Below are positions 8,486 through 16,762 of a stretch of DNA of 36,169 nucleotides, in pieces. Made by a program: the position numbers and the translations under genes. The notes under the pieces were generated by a model that had not been told where the DNA came from, searched no databases, and worked only from the letters and a program-made list of their open reading frames with translations. This stretch comes from Symbiodinium natans (lineage: Eukaryota > Sar > Dinophyceae > Suessiales > Symbiodiniaceae): positions 2,226,903 through 2,263,071 of the forward strand of contig CAJNDS010002412.1 in assembly GCA_905221605.1 (NCBI GenBank), read 5' to 3'. Every line of letters begins with the position of its first letter. The first letter of the stretch is position 1.

Positions 8486-8995
8486 AATCCCCAACATTCC
8501 CAACAAAAACTGAACCCCACAAGTGAAACAAAAACCCTAAACCTGACCTGTGCTCTGCTTTGTTGAGGGTGTGGGTCTTGTTCGTTTATGAAGTACGGCT
8601 CAAGATTCAAGACAGGTTTGACTTCAGACATTGATCAGACTTCATTGGCGTTGGATACGAAGAAGGGTTTAGTTTGTACTCTTTTTTTTCCGGTTAGGTG
8701 AGTGTATGTATTGGGTGTCCTTATTTTGCGGATACTACTAAGGTAAACCCTGCTTCATATGTGTTTCGGAGCGGGATCTGAGAACAGAACTCCCACATAT
8801 TCTTCCCCCACGCTTCCTGGACATGACCATTAACCACTTATATGCTTTCAGCATCCTCCGCATCATGGTGCTGATCACAACCATCATCACAAGTTCCCTA
8901 GCTAAGGGCAGTCCCAAAACTGGCCGACTGATTTTCACTCTGGAAGGGTTTGGCCCGCAAGAGCTGATTATCTGTTTTGTTTGTGGTTCTCTGAG
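8486..8995. other. Repeat-poor island, no confident gene
   Basis: About 500 bp. Overlapping 60-86 codon frames on both strands (8738-8998 minus, 8823-9005 plus) cancel each other as evidence. I see no splice pair. Confidence 0.4.
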
Positions 8996-9158
8996 CAAAC
9001 CCTAAACCCTTAACCCCTCACCCTAACCCCAAGCCCGAAACCCTGAACCCTAATTCCAAACCCCTCCGAGAGTTGTTTTACAAAGCCTCTTAAAGCCTAA
9101 GCCCTAAACCCTAAACCCTATACCCTAAACCCCAAACCCTAAACCCTGAACCCGAAAC
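8996..9158 (-). repeat. CCCTAAA blocks
   Basis: Degenerate at 8996-9060, clean at 9095-9158. Confidence 0.88.
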
Positions 9159-9169
9159 AACCTTCTCAG

Positions 9170-9278
9170 CCCTATGCGTCTCCGCACTAAGCTCCTCGGC
9201 TGCGAGCTCCAGGTGTCATACACCAAGCCATTTCTGGCCTTCCCGCGCGCACTCCATGGTCCAAACAGCACTGCAAGG
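9170..9278 (+). CDS. Candidate exon with telomeric donor
   Basis: After CCTTCTCAG an ATG (9174) starts MRLRTKLLGCELQVSYTKPF, followed by LAFPRALHGPNSTA. It ends AAGG|GTTTAGGG, the start of a long array. 35 codons with both ends splice-like. Confidence 0.5.
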
Positions 9279-9386
9279 GTTTAGGGTTTAGGGTTTAGGG
9301 TTTAGGGTTTAGGGTTTAGGGTTTAGGGTTTAGGGTTCAGGGTTCAGGGTTCAGGGTTCAGGGTTCAGGGTTCAGGGTTTAGGGTG
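9277..9386 (+). repeat. TTTAGGG array with TTCAGGG sub-block
   Basis: About nine TTTAGGG units, then six TTCAGGG, then TTTAGGG again. Confidence 0.96.
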
Positions 9387-9484
9387 GGCCTTGTCCGTTA
9401 TGCTTGTGATGCGCCATCGTCGTGGTCTTACACTGGGGCTTCTGCAGGCAGAATGGGGGTTACAGGGTTTACAAGATTTTCACC

Positions 9485-9596
9485 TCAGCCTAAACCTAGA
9501 TCCCCAAACCCTGAACCTTGATCCCTAAACCCTAAGCCCTAAACCCTAAACCCTACACCCTAAACCCTAAACCCTAAACCCTAAACCCCGAAGTTC
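9485..9596 (-). repeat. CCCTAAA array
   Basis: Degenerate to about 9530, then clean. Ends nine bases before the exon at 9605. Confidence 0.93.
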
Positions 9597-9604
9597 CTTT
9601 TCAG

Positions 9605-9662
9605 TCGACTCTTACCTGGTGAGGAGATCCGCAGTGCCTCCGAGGCAATGCTTTTCTGTCAG
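9605..9662 (+). CDS. Candidate exon
   Basis: 58 bp between CTTTTCAG and TGTCAG|GTGTGT. The frame reads RLLPGEEIRSASEAMLFCQ and ends in phase 0 at the donor. Acidic and helical in character. The TTTAGGG-then-CCCTAAA order of the preceding intron matches several others. Confidence 0.5.
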
Positions 9663-9717
9663 GTGTGTTTGGGGTTCGAGGCGTTTCGTCTGTGATTGGG
9701 TTGGGGTGGAGGGGAAC

Positions 9718-9778
9718 CCTCTAAACCCTAAACCCTAAACCCTAAACCCCAAACCTTAAACCCTAACCCTAACCCGAA
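9718..9778 (-). repeat. CCCTAAA block
   Basis: About eight units with CCCTTAAA variants. Confidence 0.9.
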
Positions 9779-9895
9779 ACTAAGTGCACGGCTTTGGGGT
9801 GTCTCGGCTAAGAAACCCTACAGCCTGGGGATGTTCAGGGTTTAGGGTTTAGGGTATCTGGGTTTTGGAGTAGTATACTTCAATACTTTTTTGTT

Positions 9896-10055
9896 CTGGG
9901 TTCCCCATTATAGCTACTTGTACCTCGAACGCATATGCTTTTCTTCCAGGGTCTCCAACGTAGGGTGATACGAACAGTCCCTTAATAGGGACTGATAAGG
10001 GGGGGTTGACGGCAATCCATATTAAGGCCGGAAGGAATATGGAGGAACATCCCAA
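9896..10055. mobile_element. M1-like element (rearranged)
   Basis: Left end GGGTTCCCCATTATAGC resembles an M1 terminus and the right end GGAACATCCCA is an M1 terminus. The interior GATACGAACAGTCCCTTAAT is the complement of the M1 sub-terminal region. Confidence 0.5.
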
Positions 10056-10163
10056 CCTACAGCGAAAATAAAACCGTCTACAGGCCAATGGAGCAGCTTA
10101 GCCCTCATGAGAAGAAGCAGACCCTTAGGATCTCGAACTAGATTAGGGTTTAGGGTTTAGGGT

Positions 10164-10275
10164 TGGTGAACCCCAAGCCCTAAACCGGAAACCCTAACCC
10201 AAGAAAAACCCACATCCCAAACCCTAAGCCCTGGACCCCTAAACCCTAAACCCTAAAGCCTAAACCCTAAACCCC
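10164..10275 (-). repeat. CCCTAAA block, degenerate
   Basis: Mixed CCCTAAA, CCCTAAG and CCGGAAA units. A short TTTAGGG stretch lies at 10142-10163. Confidence 0.85.
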
Positions 10276-10436
10276 TTGAATGCTGGAAGCCCTTGCCAAG
10301 CTGCGAAAGCTGGTTTGGAAGGGATAAATCGAGGAGCCTCAAGCCCTCATCGGTCTAGGTTTTAGGGTCTAGGGTTTAGGGTTTAAGGCAGGTCGGGCTT
10401 TGATTCCCGAAGCCCTGGTGGCCCCCTGCCGTGCAG

Positions 10437-10496
10437 ATCGTTCGCCATCTCCGCCAGCGGGTGGAGTCAGAAGGCACCTATTCTTCACACTCGCGA
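10437..10496 (+). CDS. Candidate exon with strong splice sites
   Basis: 60 bp, 20 codons, phase 0 at both ends, between GCCGTGCAG and CGA|GTAAGT. Reads IVRHLRQRVESEGTYSSHSR. The intron starts inside the left arm of an M2-like element, so the element may provide the donor. Confidence 0.55.
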
Positions 10497-10599
10497 GTAA
10501 GTTTACTTACTTCTTAAACTTTTTGGGTTTCCTTATTCAGTAGGAATAATCAAGTTTAACCTTTTTCCCCTTGGTTATTGGAAAAGTAAGTTTAGGTCC
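10495..10599. mobile_element. M2-like element, copy 3 (diverged)
   Basis: Arms GAGTAAGTTTACTTACTT and (reverse) CCTAAACTTACTTTTCC, with the family tail CCTTGGTTATTGG. The left arm overlaps the candidate donor GTAAGT. Confidence 0.5.
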
Positions 10600-10888
10600 A
10601 GAATTAGCGGGTGGTAGAATGTCCAGAGTAAAAGAAGACTAAAAGAAGCTAGGTTCTGCATCGATGATGCATCTAGTTTAGGTTACCTTTGCTACTTTAG
10701 TGCTGCCCTTGTCATTCATGTTCATGGTTTGGGGGTTTTGCATCTCCCGATGCCCTAAACGAAGGCGTATACCCTTTCCAGCGGGGGCAGGCGGGGTACT
10801 GGTAAGACGGCTTGAGTGATACCCAAGCACGGGCACCACGCAGATACCTTTGCTGAGCCCCATAAGCTCGAAAAGCCTGGAGGTGGAG
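10600..10888. other. Island, possible small exons
   Basis: No telomeric units. AG/GT pairs could define small exons around 10793-10802 and 10846-10888 (CACGCAG followed by IPLLSPISSKSLEVE), but support is thin. Confidence 0.3.
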
Positions 10889-10998
10889 GTTTAGGGTTTA
10901 GGGTTTAGGGTTTAGGGTTTAGGGTTTAGGGTTTAGGGTTTAGGGTTTAGGGTTTAGGGTTTAGGGTTTAGGGTTTAGGGTTCCGGGTTTCGGGTTTC
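10889..10998 (+). repeat. TTTAGGG array, pure
   Basis: About fourteen TTTAGGG units, then TTCCGGG/TTTCGGG. Confidence 0.97.
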
Positions 10999-11040
10999 CC
11001 GCCTTGCCCACATATGATAGCGGTTCGCGGCTCATGCTCT

Positions 11041-11105
11041 CCCCCCCCCCCCCCATCCCGGGTCCTAAGCCCTTCCCTACACCCTAAGCAGAGGGGGGGG
11101 GGGGG
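11041..11105. repeat. C14 ... G13 homopolymer pair
   Basis: C14 (11041-11054) and G13 (11093-11105) are complementary and separated by 38 bp, so they can form a long GC hairpin. Confidence 0.9.
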
Positions 11106-11289
11106 TACCCTAAAGCTTAAACCCGAAACCTCAGTGCCCCAACCTCAAACCACACCACACCACGGGGCGGGACGACCATGGGTTTGGGGCTGATTCTATA
11201 TTCCCCAAGTTGCCTAAAACACAGAGGCATTTCTGCCTCGCAGGTTGACTCTTGGATCTGTGGGCCCCTAGGTCTTGCACCACTCCAGC

Positions 11290-11460
11290 ACAACCCTAAC
11301 CCCCAAAACTCCGAAACCCTAAGCCCGAAACCCTAAACCTCAAGAATCCGAAGCCCAAAACCCTAAACCCTAAACCCCAAAAATCCGAAGCCCGAAGCTT
11401 AAAGCCCTAAACCCTAAACCCCAAAAACCCGAAACCCAAATCCCTAAACCCCCTAACCCC
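11290..11460 (-). repeat. CCCTAAA/CCCGAAA degenerate block
   Basis: Mixed CCCTAAA, CCCGAAA, CCCCAAA and TCCGAAG units. Confidence 0.85.
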
Positions 11461-11476
11461 ATCCGCCTCCCCTCAG

Positions 11477-11566
11477 CAACGCGACGCGAAGGACTTCGAG
11501 GAGATGCTCCGGTCCTTGAAGAGGTGCAACATCATGCAACATGATTCCCTTATAGGATGCCTTCAG
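11477..11566 (+). CDS. Candidate exon
   Basis: 90 bp, 30 codons, directly after CTCCCCTCAG: QRDAKDFEEMLRSLKRCNIM followed by QHDSLIGCLQ. The composition is strongly protein-like (charged, helical). The right boundary CAG|GAAACC would be a non-canonical GA donor, as reported for dinoflagellates; otherwise the boundary is unknown. Confidence 0.55.
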
Positions 11567-11567
11567 G

Positions 11568-11674
11568 AAACCCTAAACCCTAAACCCTAAACCCTAAACC
11601 CTAAACCCTAAACCCTAAACCCTAAACCCTAAACCCTAAACCCTAAACCCTAAACCCTAAACCCTAAGCCCTAG
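11568..11674 (-). repeat. CCCTAAA array, pure
   Basis: About fourteen consecutive units. Confidence 0.97.
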
Positions 11675-11716
11675 ACGAGTCAGGGACGAGTAGGGCTTGC
11701 AGGTTTCAGGTCGCAG

Positions 11717-11779
11717 GGCTTCGAGGGTTTTGAGCGATTTGAGGATTTCGGGCACGAGGCTGCCAGTGATAGCTTCATC
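11717..11779 (+). CDS. Candidate exon with telomeric donor
   Basis: 63 bp between TCGCAG and ATC|GTAAACCC. Reads FEGFERFEDFGHEAASDSFI, phase 0 at both ends. Acidic and Phe-rich. The donor GTAAAC is made by the junction with the following CCCTAAA/CCCTCAA repeats. Confidence 0.52.
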
Positions 11780-11784
11780 GTAAA

Positions 11785-11830
11785 CCCTCAACCCTAGTCC
11801 CTAAACCCTAAACCCTAAACCCTAAACCCG
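11785..11830 (-). repeat. CCCTAAA block
   Basis: About six units. The next island (11831-11910) is open on + (AAATATSGFSASTTSTG), a possible low-complexity exon ending at a GGTTTAGGG donor. Confidence 0.88.
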
Positions 11831-11910
11831 GAATTCCCTTTGCATTCTGCCGACCTACGAGGCAGCTGCAACGGCAACGTCCGGGTTTAGCGCCTCCACA
11901 ACATCCACAG

Positions 11911-11992
11911 GCCGGTTTAGGGTTTGGGGTTTAGGGTTTGGGTTTTCGGGTTTGGGGTTTGGGGTTTCGGGGTTTGGGGTTTCGGTTTTCAT
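11911..11992 (+). repeat. TTTAGGG/TTTGGGG block
   Basis: Mostly TTTGGGG and TTTCGGGG variants. Confidence 0.9.
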
Positions 11993-11998
11993 CTTCAG

Positions 11999-12129
11999 AT
12001 CACACCCCATCAAATCCCCGCAAAACACTTGCCTGAAGCCAGCACATGCTGGAACCGTAAAGCAGATGGCCTCAAAAATGGCTAAACATGCGAAGACCAC
12101 GGGATGCTCATGGTCTGCACTTCACGCCC
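11999..12129 (+). CDS. Candidate exon
   Basis: Follows CATCTTCAG. Frame SHPIKSPQNTCLKPAHAGTV followed by KQMASKMAKHAKTTGCSW, about 43 codons, basic. It ends in a CCCTAAA block with no clear donor. Confidence 0.4.
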
Positions 12130-12340
12130 TAAACCCTAAACCCTAAACCTTAAACCCTACAACCTAAACCTCTCCCGCACATGTTGTCTGAATCCGGGGA
12201 CATTGGTCCGCAAGCAGCAAATCGTCGCCAAGGCCACTGCATGTAGAAACGCAGAGCAAGCTTCGTCGGCGGGCACACAAGAACCCCAAACCCTAAACTG
12301 CCCTAAACCCTAAACCTAAATAACGCTACACCCTGAACCC
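12126..12340 (-). repeat. CCCTAAA blocks around an open island
   Basis: 12126-12170 and 12283-12340 are degenerate CCCTAAA. The island between (about 12182-12287) is open on + (RKQQIVAKATACRNAEQASS) without clear splice sites. Confidence 0.7.
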
Positions 12341-12425
12341 CATTTGTCGAAAGATTCGCCGGCAAACCGTACAGTTTCCTCGACGAGCTGCGAGCTTCGT
12401 CGCCAAGGTGCAAAGCGCCGTCGGC
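12341..12425 (+). CDS. Candidate exon (frame ambiguous)
   Basis: Two + frames are open: FVERFAGKPYSFLDELRASS, or, after GTACAG, FPRRAASFVAKVQSAVG. It ends GGCAGG|GTTTAGGG at a long array. Confidence 0.35.
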
Positions 12426-12600
12426 AGGGTTTAGGGTTTAGGGTTTAGGGTTTAGGGTTTAGGGTTTAGGGTTTAGGGTTTAGGGTTTAGGGTTTAGGGT
12501 TTAGGGTTTAGGGTTTAGGGTTTAGGGTTTCGGGTTTAGGGTTTAGGTTTCTGGGTTTAGGGTTTAAGGTTTAGGGTTTAGGGTTTAGGGTTAGGGTTCA
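12426..12600 (+). repeat. Long TTTAGGG array ending TTCAG
   Basis: About 24 units with rare TTTCGGG/TTTAAGG. The last unit TTCAG|G can serve as an acceptor. Confidence 0.97.
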
Positions 12601-12601
12601 G

Positions 12602-12702
12602 GGTTCACTCCCCGAAGGCTCGCTGGCAAGCCCCGAATTGGTCGGCAAGCCACAGACACGAATTGGCAAGATATGCGATGCTGGGGTATACTTAGTAGCT
12701 GA
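12602..12702 (+). CDS. Candidate exon with telomeric acceptor
   Basis: About 101 bp between the TTCAG end of the telomeric array and a GTGAGT donor (12703). Reads SLPEGSLASPELVGKPQTRI followed by GKICDAGVYLVA. The donor is near-consensus. Confidence 0.5.
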
Positions 12703-12764
12703 GTGAGTACACTTTACACTTTTTGTACTATATAGAGTTTGAAACCCTAACCCCTCAACCGCGG

Positions 12765-12863
12765 TTCTTGGTATACCTCGCAAAGCACAAGCCCCCAGAG
12801 GCAACTTCCGCACCGATCGGCAGGACTGCCGTGGCACCGCAGCCAAATCCTGTAAAGCCCAAG
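12765..12863 (+). CDS. Candidate exon, Pro/Ala-rich
   Basis: Frame FLVYLAKHKPPEATSAPIGR followed by TAVAPQPNPVKP. It ends CCCAAG|GTTTGGGG, where variant telomeric repeats start. The acceptor is unclear. Confidence 0.42.
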
Positions 12864-12940
12864 GTTTGGGGTTTTGGTTTTAGGTTTTGGGTTTTAGGGT
12901 TTAGGGTTTAGGGTTCAGGTTTTAGGGCTTCAGCATAGTA

Positions 12941-13046
12941 ATCTTATCGTATGTGAAAGTCGATTTTAGAGCATGTATTATGGTATATTGTTGTATCTTA
13001 TCGTATATGGAAGTCCATCATAGCATATTATAACAGTGATGTGTGC
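12941..13046 (+). repeat. 54-bp degenerate tandem duplication
   Basis: ATCTTATCGTATGTGAAAGT (12941) recurs as ATCTTATCGTATATGGAAGT (12995). AT-rich; no gene seen. Confidence 0.8.
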
Positions 13047-13211
13047 ACAACAAGGGTGCCCGACCCTGACTAAGCTAAACCCTGAAGCCCTAAACCCTGC
13101 AAATTGGTCCCGAAGTTTCAGTCTAGTCTTCAAATTCCGGCGTTTGCAGTTTAGGCCTACATCATGGGCTTCATGGTTTAGGGTTTGAGGGTTCAGGGTT
13201 TAGGGTGTCAG

Positions 13212-13309
13212 GGTTCGTGGGCTGTTGATCTGGGTCGGCCGTGCCACGAGGACGCAAAAACTGCGGCGGCTGCGCGGGCGGAGGAAATCCAAGGGCCTCT
13301 CAACCCAGG
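13212..13309 (+). CDS. Candidate exon, Ala/Glu-rich
   Basis: After GTGTCAG the frame reads WAVDLGRPCHEDAKTAAAAR followed by AEEIQGPLNP. It ends CAG|GATTAGGG, which would be a GA donor. CCCTAAA before, TTTAGGG after. Confidence 0.42.
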
Positions 13310-13431
13310 ATTAGGGTTTAGGGTTTAGGGTTCAGGGAAAGGTTTTGGTATGTTTCGGTTTTAGCCAACTTGTTGGCTTGGGTGCTAGGGGTTAGGGTTT
13401 AGGGTACGAGGCCTTCCTCACATTGTATCAA

Positions 13432-13632
13432 GGGACTAGAGAGGGGACCCTCCTTAGGGTCCTTGAGGAGGGGCGACTTAGGTATATAGGGGCTCTTGAC
13501 GGTGTGTGTACAATATATATATATATATATATAAATATATACATATATTTATTTATAAATTTATCTCTATATATATATATATGCGTTATATAGGGGAATA
13601 CGATTAAGGGCCACGTCTAGGGGTCCCTCCTG
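13432..13632. repeat. AT microsatellite between GGGG-CCCTCCT repeats
   Basis: AGGGGACCCTCCT (about 13443) and AGGGGTCCCTCCT (about 13618) are near-identical direct repeats around an 80-bp (TA)n-rich core (13512-13585). Confidence 0.75.
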
Positions 13633-13698
13633 ATACCCCTGGAAAAGGTCGTAAACTCGAAGCCCCGGACCAGTGTACTGCTCCTTCCGTGACCTTCC

Positions 13699-13765
13699 TA
13701 CAGACCTCTTTTTAGGGTTTAGGGTTTAGGGTTTAGGGTTTAGGGCTTAGGGTTTAGGGTTTAGA
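13699..13765 (+). repeat. TTTAGGG array
   Basis: About nine units with one TTAGGGC. Confidence 0.93.
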
Positions 13766-13794
13766 TTCTTGGGGTTAGGGTTTTGGGTTTGCAG

Positions 13795-13925
13795 CTTTGG
13801 GAAGACGTGCTCCCTCCTTCCATGTCAACAGTCAGCCGAGCTTGGGTTTAGAGACCCGTTCGGCCAAGCGCCGAGTTCCAGACATGAGTAAGTTGCTTGA
13901 GGAACAGAACCTAGTTGTAGCGCAG
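13795..13925 (+). CDS. Candidate exon, best supported
   Basis: 131 bp between GGGTTTGCAG and GCGCAG|GTAACC, with 43 open codons ending in phase 0. Contains SFHVNSQPSLGLETRSAKRR and then VPDMSKLLEEQNLVVAQ, a helical, possibly coiled-coil end. A second donor (GTAAGT at 13887) inside the frame could give a shorter form. The intron that follows begins inside an M2 element. Confidence 0.6.
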
Positions 13926-14012
13926 GTAACCTTTAACCTTTTTGGGTTCATATAATCCCCTTGTATTCCCAAAGGCTAACCTGCAATTTTCCCTGGTTAC
14001 TGGACAACTAAG
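13911..14012. mobile_element. M2-like element, copy 4, at a splice donor
   Basis: Arms CTAGTTGTAGCGCAGGTAACC-like and GGTTACTGGACAACTAAG are imperfect inverted repeats. The left arm contains the exon end and donor CAG|GTAACC of the exon at 13795-13925, as an introner would. Confidence 0.55.
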
Positions 14013-14174
14013 AGAAACTTAGGAGCCCTTGGTCAGGTTCCTGAACCCTAGGCCCTGGAACCCTAAAGCTTTCACCCCCAAGGCCTGAGCCCCAACCATG
14101 AGAAGCCCCACGTCCCCAAATCCTGCAAATCTTGGAAGAGTTCGTATATCTAAACCCTAAACCCTAAACCCTAA

Positions 14175-14240
14175 ACCCTGAGGGCAGCCCCCGGAATTGA
14201 AAGCTGTAAGCCCTGGGAGTCTCTGATGGATGAAGCACGC
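14175..14240 (+). CDS. Candidate exon or gene end
   Basis: Frame RAAPGIESCKPWESLMDEAR followed by TAG. It lies between CCCTAAA and TTTAGGG blocks. No acceptor stands out. Confidence 0.33.
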
Positions 14241-14301
14241 TAGGCCATCCGGCCAGCCTGTTCTCTTAGGGTTTAGGGTTGAGGGTTTAGGTTTAGGGTT
14301 G

Positions 14302-14411
14302 ACATGGTCCCTTAGTATCTAAAAGGGGGCCCCGTATAGACCCTTGACCTGTAAAACCCAAGGGCTCGTATGTCAGAACCGAAGGTAAGGGCCCATACTA
14401 AGGGACCATGT
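14302..14411. mobile_element. M3 element, intact
   Basis: Perfect 17-bp terminal inverted repeats ACATGGTCCCTTAGTAT at 14302-14318 and 14395-14411, total 110 bp, no coding capacity. Telomeric repeats abut both sides. Confidence 0.85.
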
Positions 14412-14509
14412 AACCCTAAACCCTAAACCCGAAACCCTAAACCCTGAACCCTGAACCCTGAACCCTGAACCCTGAACCTTAAACCCTAAACCCTAAACCC
14501 TAAACCCTA
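14409..14509 (-). repeat. CCCTAAA array with CCCTGAA sub-block
   Basis: A run of about five CCCTGAA units inside CCCTAAA. Confidence 0.95.
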
Positions 14510-14511
14510 CC

Positions 14512-14603
14512 ATGAAACTACGCTTAGATGTTCTCAGGTTGTTCAAGACCACGGAAAAGAAGACCAACGTGCTGGCAGCCCGGCTTCGACCTTTGGGCCT
14601 TTT
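14512..14603 (+). CDS. Candidate first exon or exon
   Basis: From ATG 14512 the frame reads MKLRLDVLRLFKTTEKKTNV followed by LAARLRPLGLL. A GTTCTCAG inside offers an alternative acceptor. It runs into a G20 homopolymer. Confidence 0.42.
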
Positions 14604-14713
14604 GGGGGGGGGGGGGGGGGGGGTTAGGGTTTAGGGTTTAGGGTTTAGGGTTTAGGGTTTAGGGTTTAGGGTTTAGGGTTTAGGGTTTAGGGTTTAGGGT
14701 TTAGGGTTTAGGA
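14604..14713 (+). repeat. G20 run fused to a TTTAGGG array
   Basis: G20 (14604-14623) directly continues as about thirteen TTTAGGG units. Confidence 0.97.
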
Positions 14714-14751
14714 ATTAGCGTGACAACTAAGGCCCAAACAAGGGTCTACAG

Positions 14752-14832
14752 CCTCTGAGCCCCCTCTCCTTGCCTCGCTTCCTGTGGCACGATCGGTTCC
14801 CTCCAGTGGACAGCGGCATGCCCTCAGCCACA
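14752..14832 (+). CDS. Candidate exon
   Basis: After GTCTACAG: PLSPLSLPRFLWHDRFPPVD followed by SGMPSAT. It ends at a CCCTAAA block. Confidence 0.4.
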
Positions 14833-15065
14833 AACCCTAAACCCTAAACCCTAAACCCTAACCCCATCATGCCATAGCCTTCAGGTGTTTGGTTCGGCTT
14901 GGGGCTTAGGGTTCTGAATCCACAAACGCCTCACAAAGCCTGAGCCTTCCAGCCCCTATAGCCCGTGAACCCTAAACCCTAAACCCTAACCCTAAACCCT
15001 ATATATAAACCCTAAACCCTGAACCCTAAACCCTAAACCCTAAACCCAAATCCTAAACCCTAGCC
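14833..15065 (-). repeat. CCCTAAA blocks
   Basis: 14833-14862 and 14967-15065, separated by unremarkable DNA. Confidence 0.9.
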
Positions 15066-15107
15066 CTGAACGCATTCTGCATTCTGCCTGTGCAGTAAAT
15101 TTTACTG

Positions 15108-15192
15108 TTGGGATGTTCCCCCTTAAACCAACACTCCGTAAAAGGGATTCTCATAGGGGGTACGCTAATCCCTATTAAGGACTGTTCGTATA
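15108..15192 (+). mobile_element. M1 element, right arm replaced by telomeric repeat
   Basis: Left arm TTGGGATGTTCCCCCTTA is intact. The right side keeps ATTAAGGACTGTTCGTATA but then switches straight into CCCTAAA instead of the expected GGGGAACATCCC. Confidence 0.75.
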
Positions 15193-15282
15193 CCCTAAAC
15201 CCTAAACCCTAAACGCTAAAGGATCATCCCGACTTTTAACCCTCGAAGCCCAAACCCAAAAGCAAAAGCCAAAAATCGCCAG

Positions 15283-15427
15283 AACCTGGAGCATGCGCCC
15301 ATGCCCAGAGGAAGTGGTGAGAGGCATCTTCTCCAACGACCCGCATCAGGAGAAGCTGTGCTGTCAGGGAGAAGCGTTGAGGGCTCATGGCTTCAGAACT
15401 GCTTTAGAGATCTACGGTTCAGGGCCC
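15283..15427 (+). CDS. Candidate exon, long open frame
   Basis: After ATCGCCAG the frame is open for about 48 codons: TWSMRPCPEEVVRGIFSNDP, then HQEKLCCQGEALRAHGF. It ends at CCC|GTTTATAGG; in-frame stop at 15440. Good codon composition; family unknown. Confidence 0.55.
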
Positions 15428-15466
15428 GTTTATAGGGTATAGGGATACAGATGCGTGGCGTTCCAG

Positions 15467-15668
15467 GGCCGGGGGCACGGGGAGCGCGCACGAGGTTCAC
15501 CCGAAGACTTCTTGCAGCTTAAAAACCAAAACCTTCGCAAGAGCCTGGGCCTTCAGTGCCGTACGTAGCGGAAGCTCCGGCGGAGATCTTTGTCGCATCA
15601 CAGATCCGTGGTATGTAACACTTCGTTTTGTTGCTTTTGAGGATCTCCCAAGGGTACTTGGGCCATGA
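15467..15668 (+). CDS. Candidate terminal exon
   Basis: After GTTCCAG the frame is open for 66 codons to TGA: contains TFARAWAFSAVRSGSSGGDL and then YVTLRFVAFEDLPRVLGP. The same frame is open back to 15408. GTACGT and GTATGT inside could be donors in a longer model. It could be the end of the gene that includes 15283-15427. Confidence 0.5.
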
Positions 15669-15685
15669 AAGCACCACGATGACCC

Positions 15686-15810
15686 TGAAACCCTAACCCC
15701 TAAACCCTAAGCCCTAAACCCTAAGCCCTACACCCTAAACCCTAAACCCTAAGCCCTAAACCCTAAGCCCTACACCCTAAGCCCTATAGAGCCTAAGCCC
15801 TAAACCCCAA
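15686..15810 (-). repeat. CCCTAAA/CCCTAAG alternating array
   Basis: CCCTAAACCCTAAG and CCCTACA units repeat in a higher-order pattern. Confidence 0.93.
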
Positions 15811-15830
15811 ACCCTCAGATCCTAAGACAG

Positions 15831-15933
15831 GACCGCAGCGTCTTTGCAGCTGCAGAAGCCAAAGACCTGATTATCGAAGCGCGCTGGAGGACCCTGGGGT
15901 CTGGGCAAGTTTCATTCAGGCCGATAGATTGCG
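15831..15933 (+). CDS. Candidate exon with telomeric donor
   Basis: 103 bp between CCTAAGACAG and GCG|GTTTAGG. Reads DRSVFAAAEAKDLIIEARWR followed by TLGSGQVSFRPIDC. Both ends are splice-like and the donor is the first TTTAGGG unit. Among the more protein-like frames here. Confidence 0.57.
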
Positions 15934-16018
15934 GTTTAGGTTTTAGAGTTTAGGGTTTAGGGTTTAGGGTTTAGGGTTTAGGGTTTAGGGTTTGGGGTTT
16001 GGGGGTTAGGGTTTGGGT
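15934..16018 (+). repeat. TTTAGGG array
   Basis: About ten units, then TTTGGGG/TTAGGG. Confidence 0.95.
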
Positions 16019-16072
16019 CCTAGATCCTGTCATCGATCTTTATAGCCGGTTTTGCCGTTTTGCTCAATCCAG

Positions 16073-16108
16073 GTGCAGGTTTGTGTCTCCACGGTCAGTC
16101 GTGTGCAG
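16073..16108 (+). CDS. Candidate micro-exon
   Basis: 36 bp between CAATCCAG and CAG|GGTTTAAGG: VQVCVSTVSRVQ, phase 0. It could be spliced to 15831-15933 across the TTTAGGG array. Confidence 0.4.
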
Positions 16109-16247
16109 GGTTTAAGGTTCGGGCTTTCAGGTTTAGGGTCTAGGGTACCTCTTGAAAGCGAAAGCCCTACAAAAGGGCGCTATACACTACAAAAGAGCGC
16201 GAGACACCCCTAAACCCTTAACTCTTAACCCTTAACCCTTAACATCG

Positions 16248-16320
16248 AACATTGGACCATGGGCGGTCTGCGTCTTCGAGGTCCCCAAAAAATCAGGCCA
16301 CGGATTTACGGTTTGGGCTG
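16248..16320 (+). CDS. Candidate exon
   Basis: Frame NIGPWAVCVFEVPKKSGHGF followed by TVWA. Candidate donor ACG|GTTTGGG at 16310. No clear acceptor. Confidence 0.33.
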
Positions 16321-16390
16321 CAGGGTTTCAGCCCCCCTCCCCCCCCTCCCCCACCCCGCCTCCCTCTTTACAAAGGCACTAGCTACGCAC

Positions 16391-16470
16391 CCGAAACCCT
16401 AAACCCTAAACCCTAAACCCTAAACCCTAAACCCTGAACCCTGAACCCTGAACCCTGAACCCTGAACCCT
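16391..16470 (-). repeat. CCCTAAA then CCCTGAA array
   Basis: About six CCCTAAA and five CCCTGAA units. The island that follows (16471-16593) is open in all three + frames and cannot be resolved. Confidence 0.95.
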
Positions 16471-16593
16471 ACATTGCCATAAATCCCCAAATCCCAACTG
16501 CATGGGCACATCTTCCTCCTTCCGGCTTGTCCTCAAAGGAGGAAGCTGGCGTCCAAGCCGGTGGCCAAGAGGTGTCGGGGATTGGGTCTTTGA

Positions 16594-16762
16594 GGTTTTA
16601 GGGTTTAGGGTTTGGGGTTTAGGGTTTAGGGGTTGGGTTTGGGGTTTAGGGCTTTGGCTTTAGGGTTTAGGGCTTGGGCTTTAGGGTTTAGGGGTTGGGT
16701 TTTGGGTTTAGGCTTAAGGGTTTAGGGTTTCGGTTTTTGGGTGTTGGTTTTGGGTGGGGTTT
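16594..16762 (+). repeat. TTTAGGG variant block
   Basis: TTTAGGG, TTTGGGG and TTAGGGC mixed. Confidence 0.9.

Noticed and set aside
9849-10088. 79-codon minus-strand ORF
   Set aside because: It lies almost wholly inside the M1-like inverted-repeat element.
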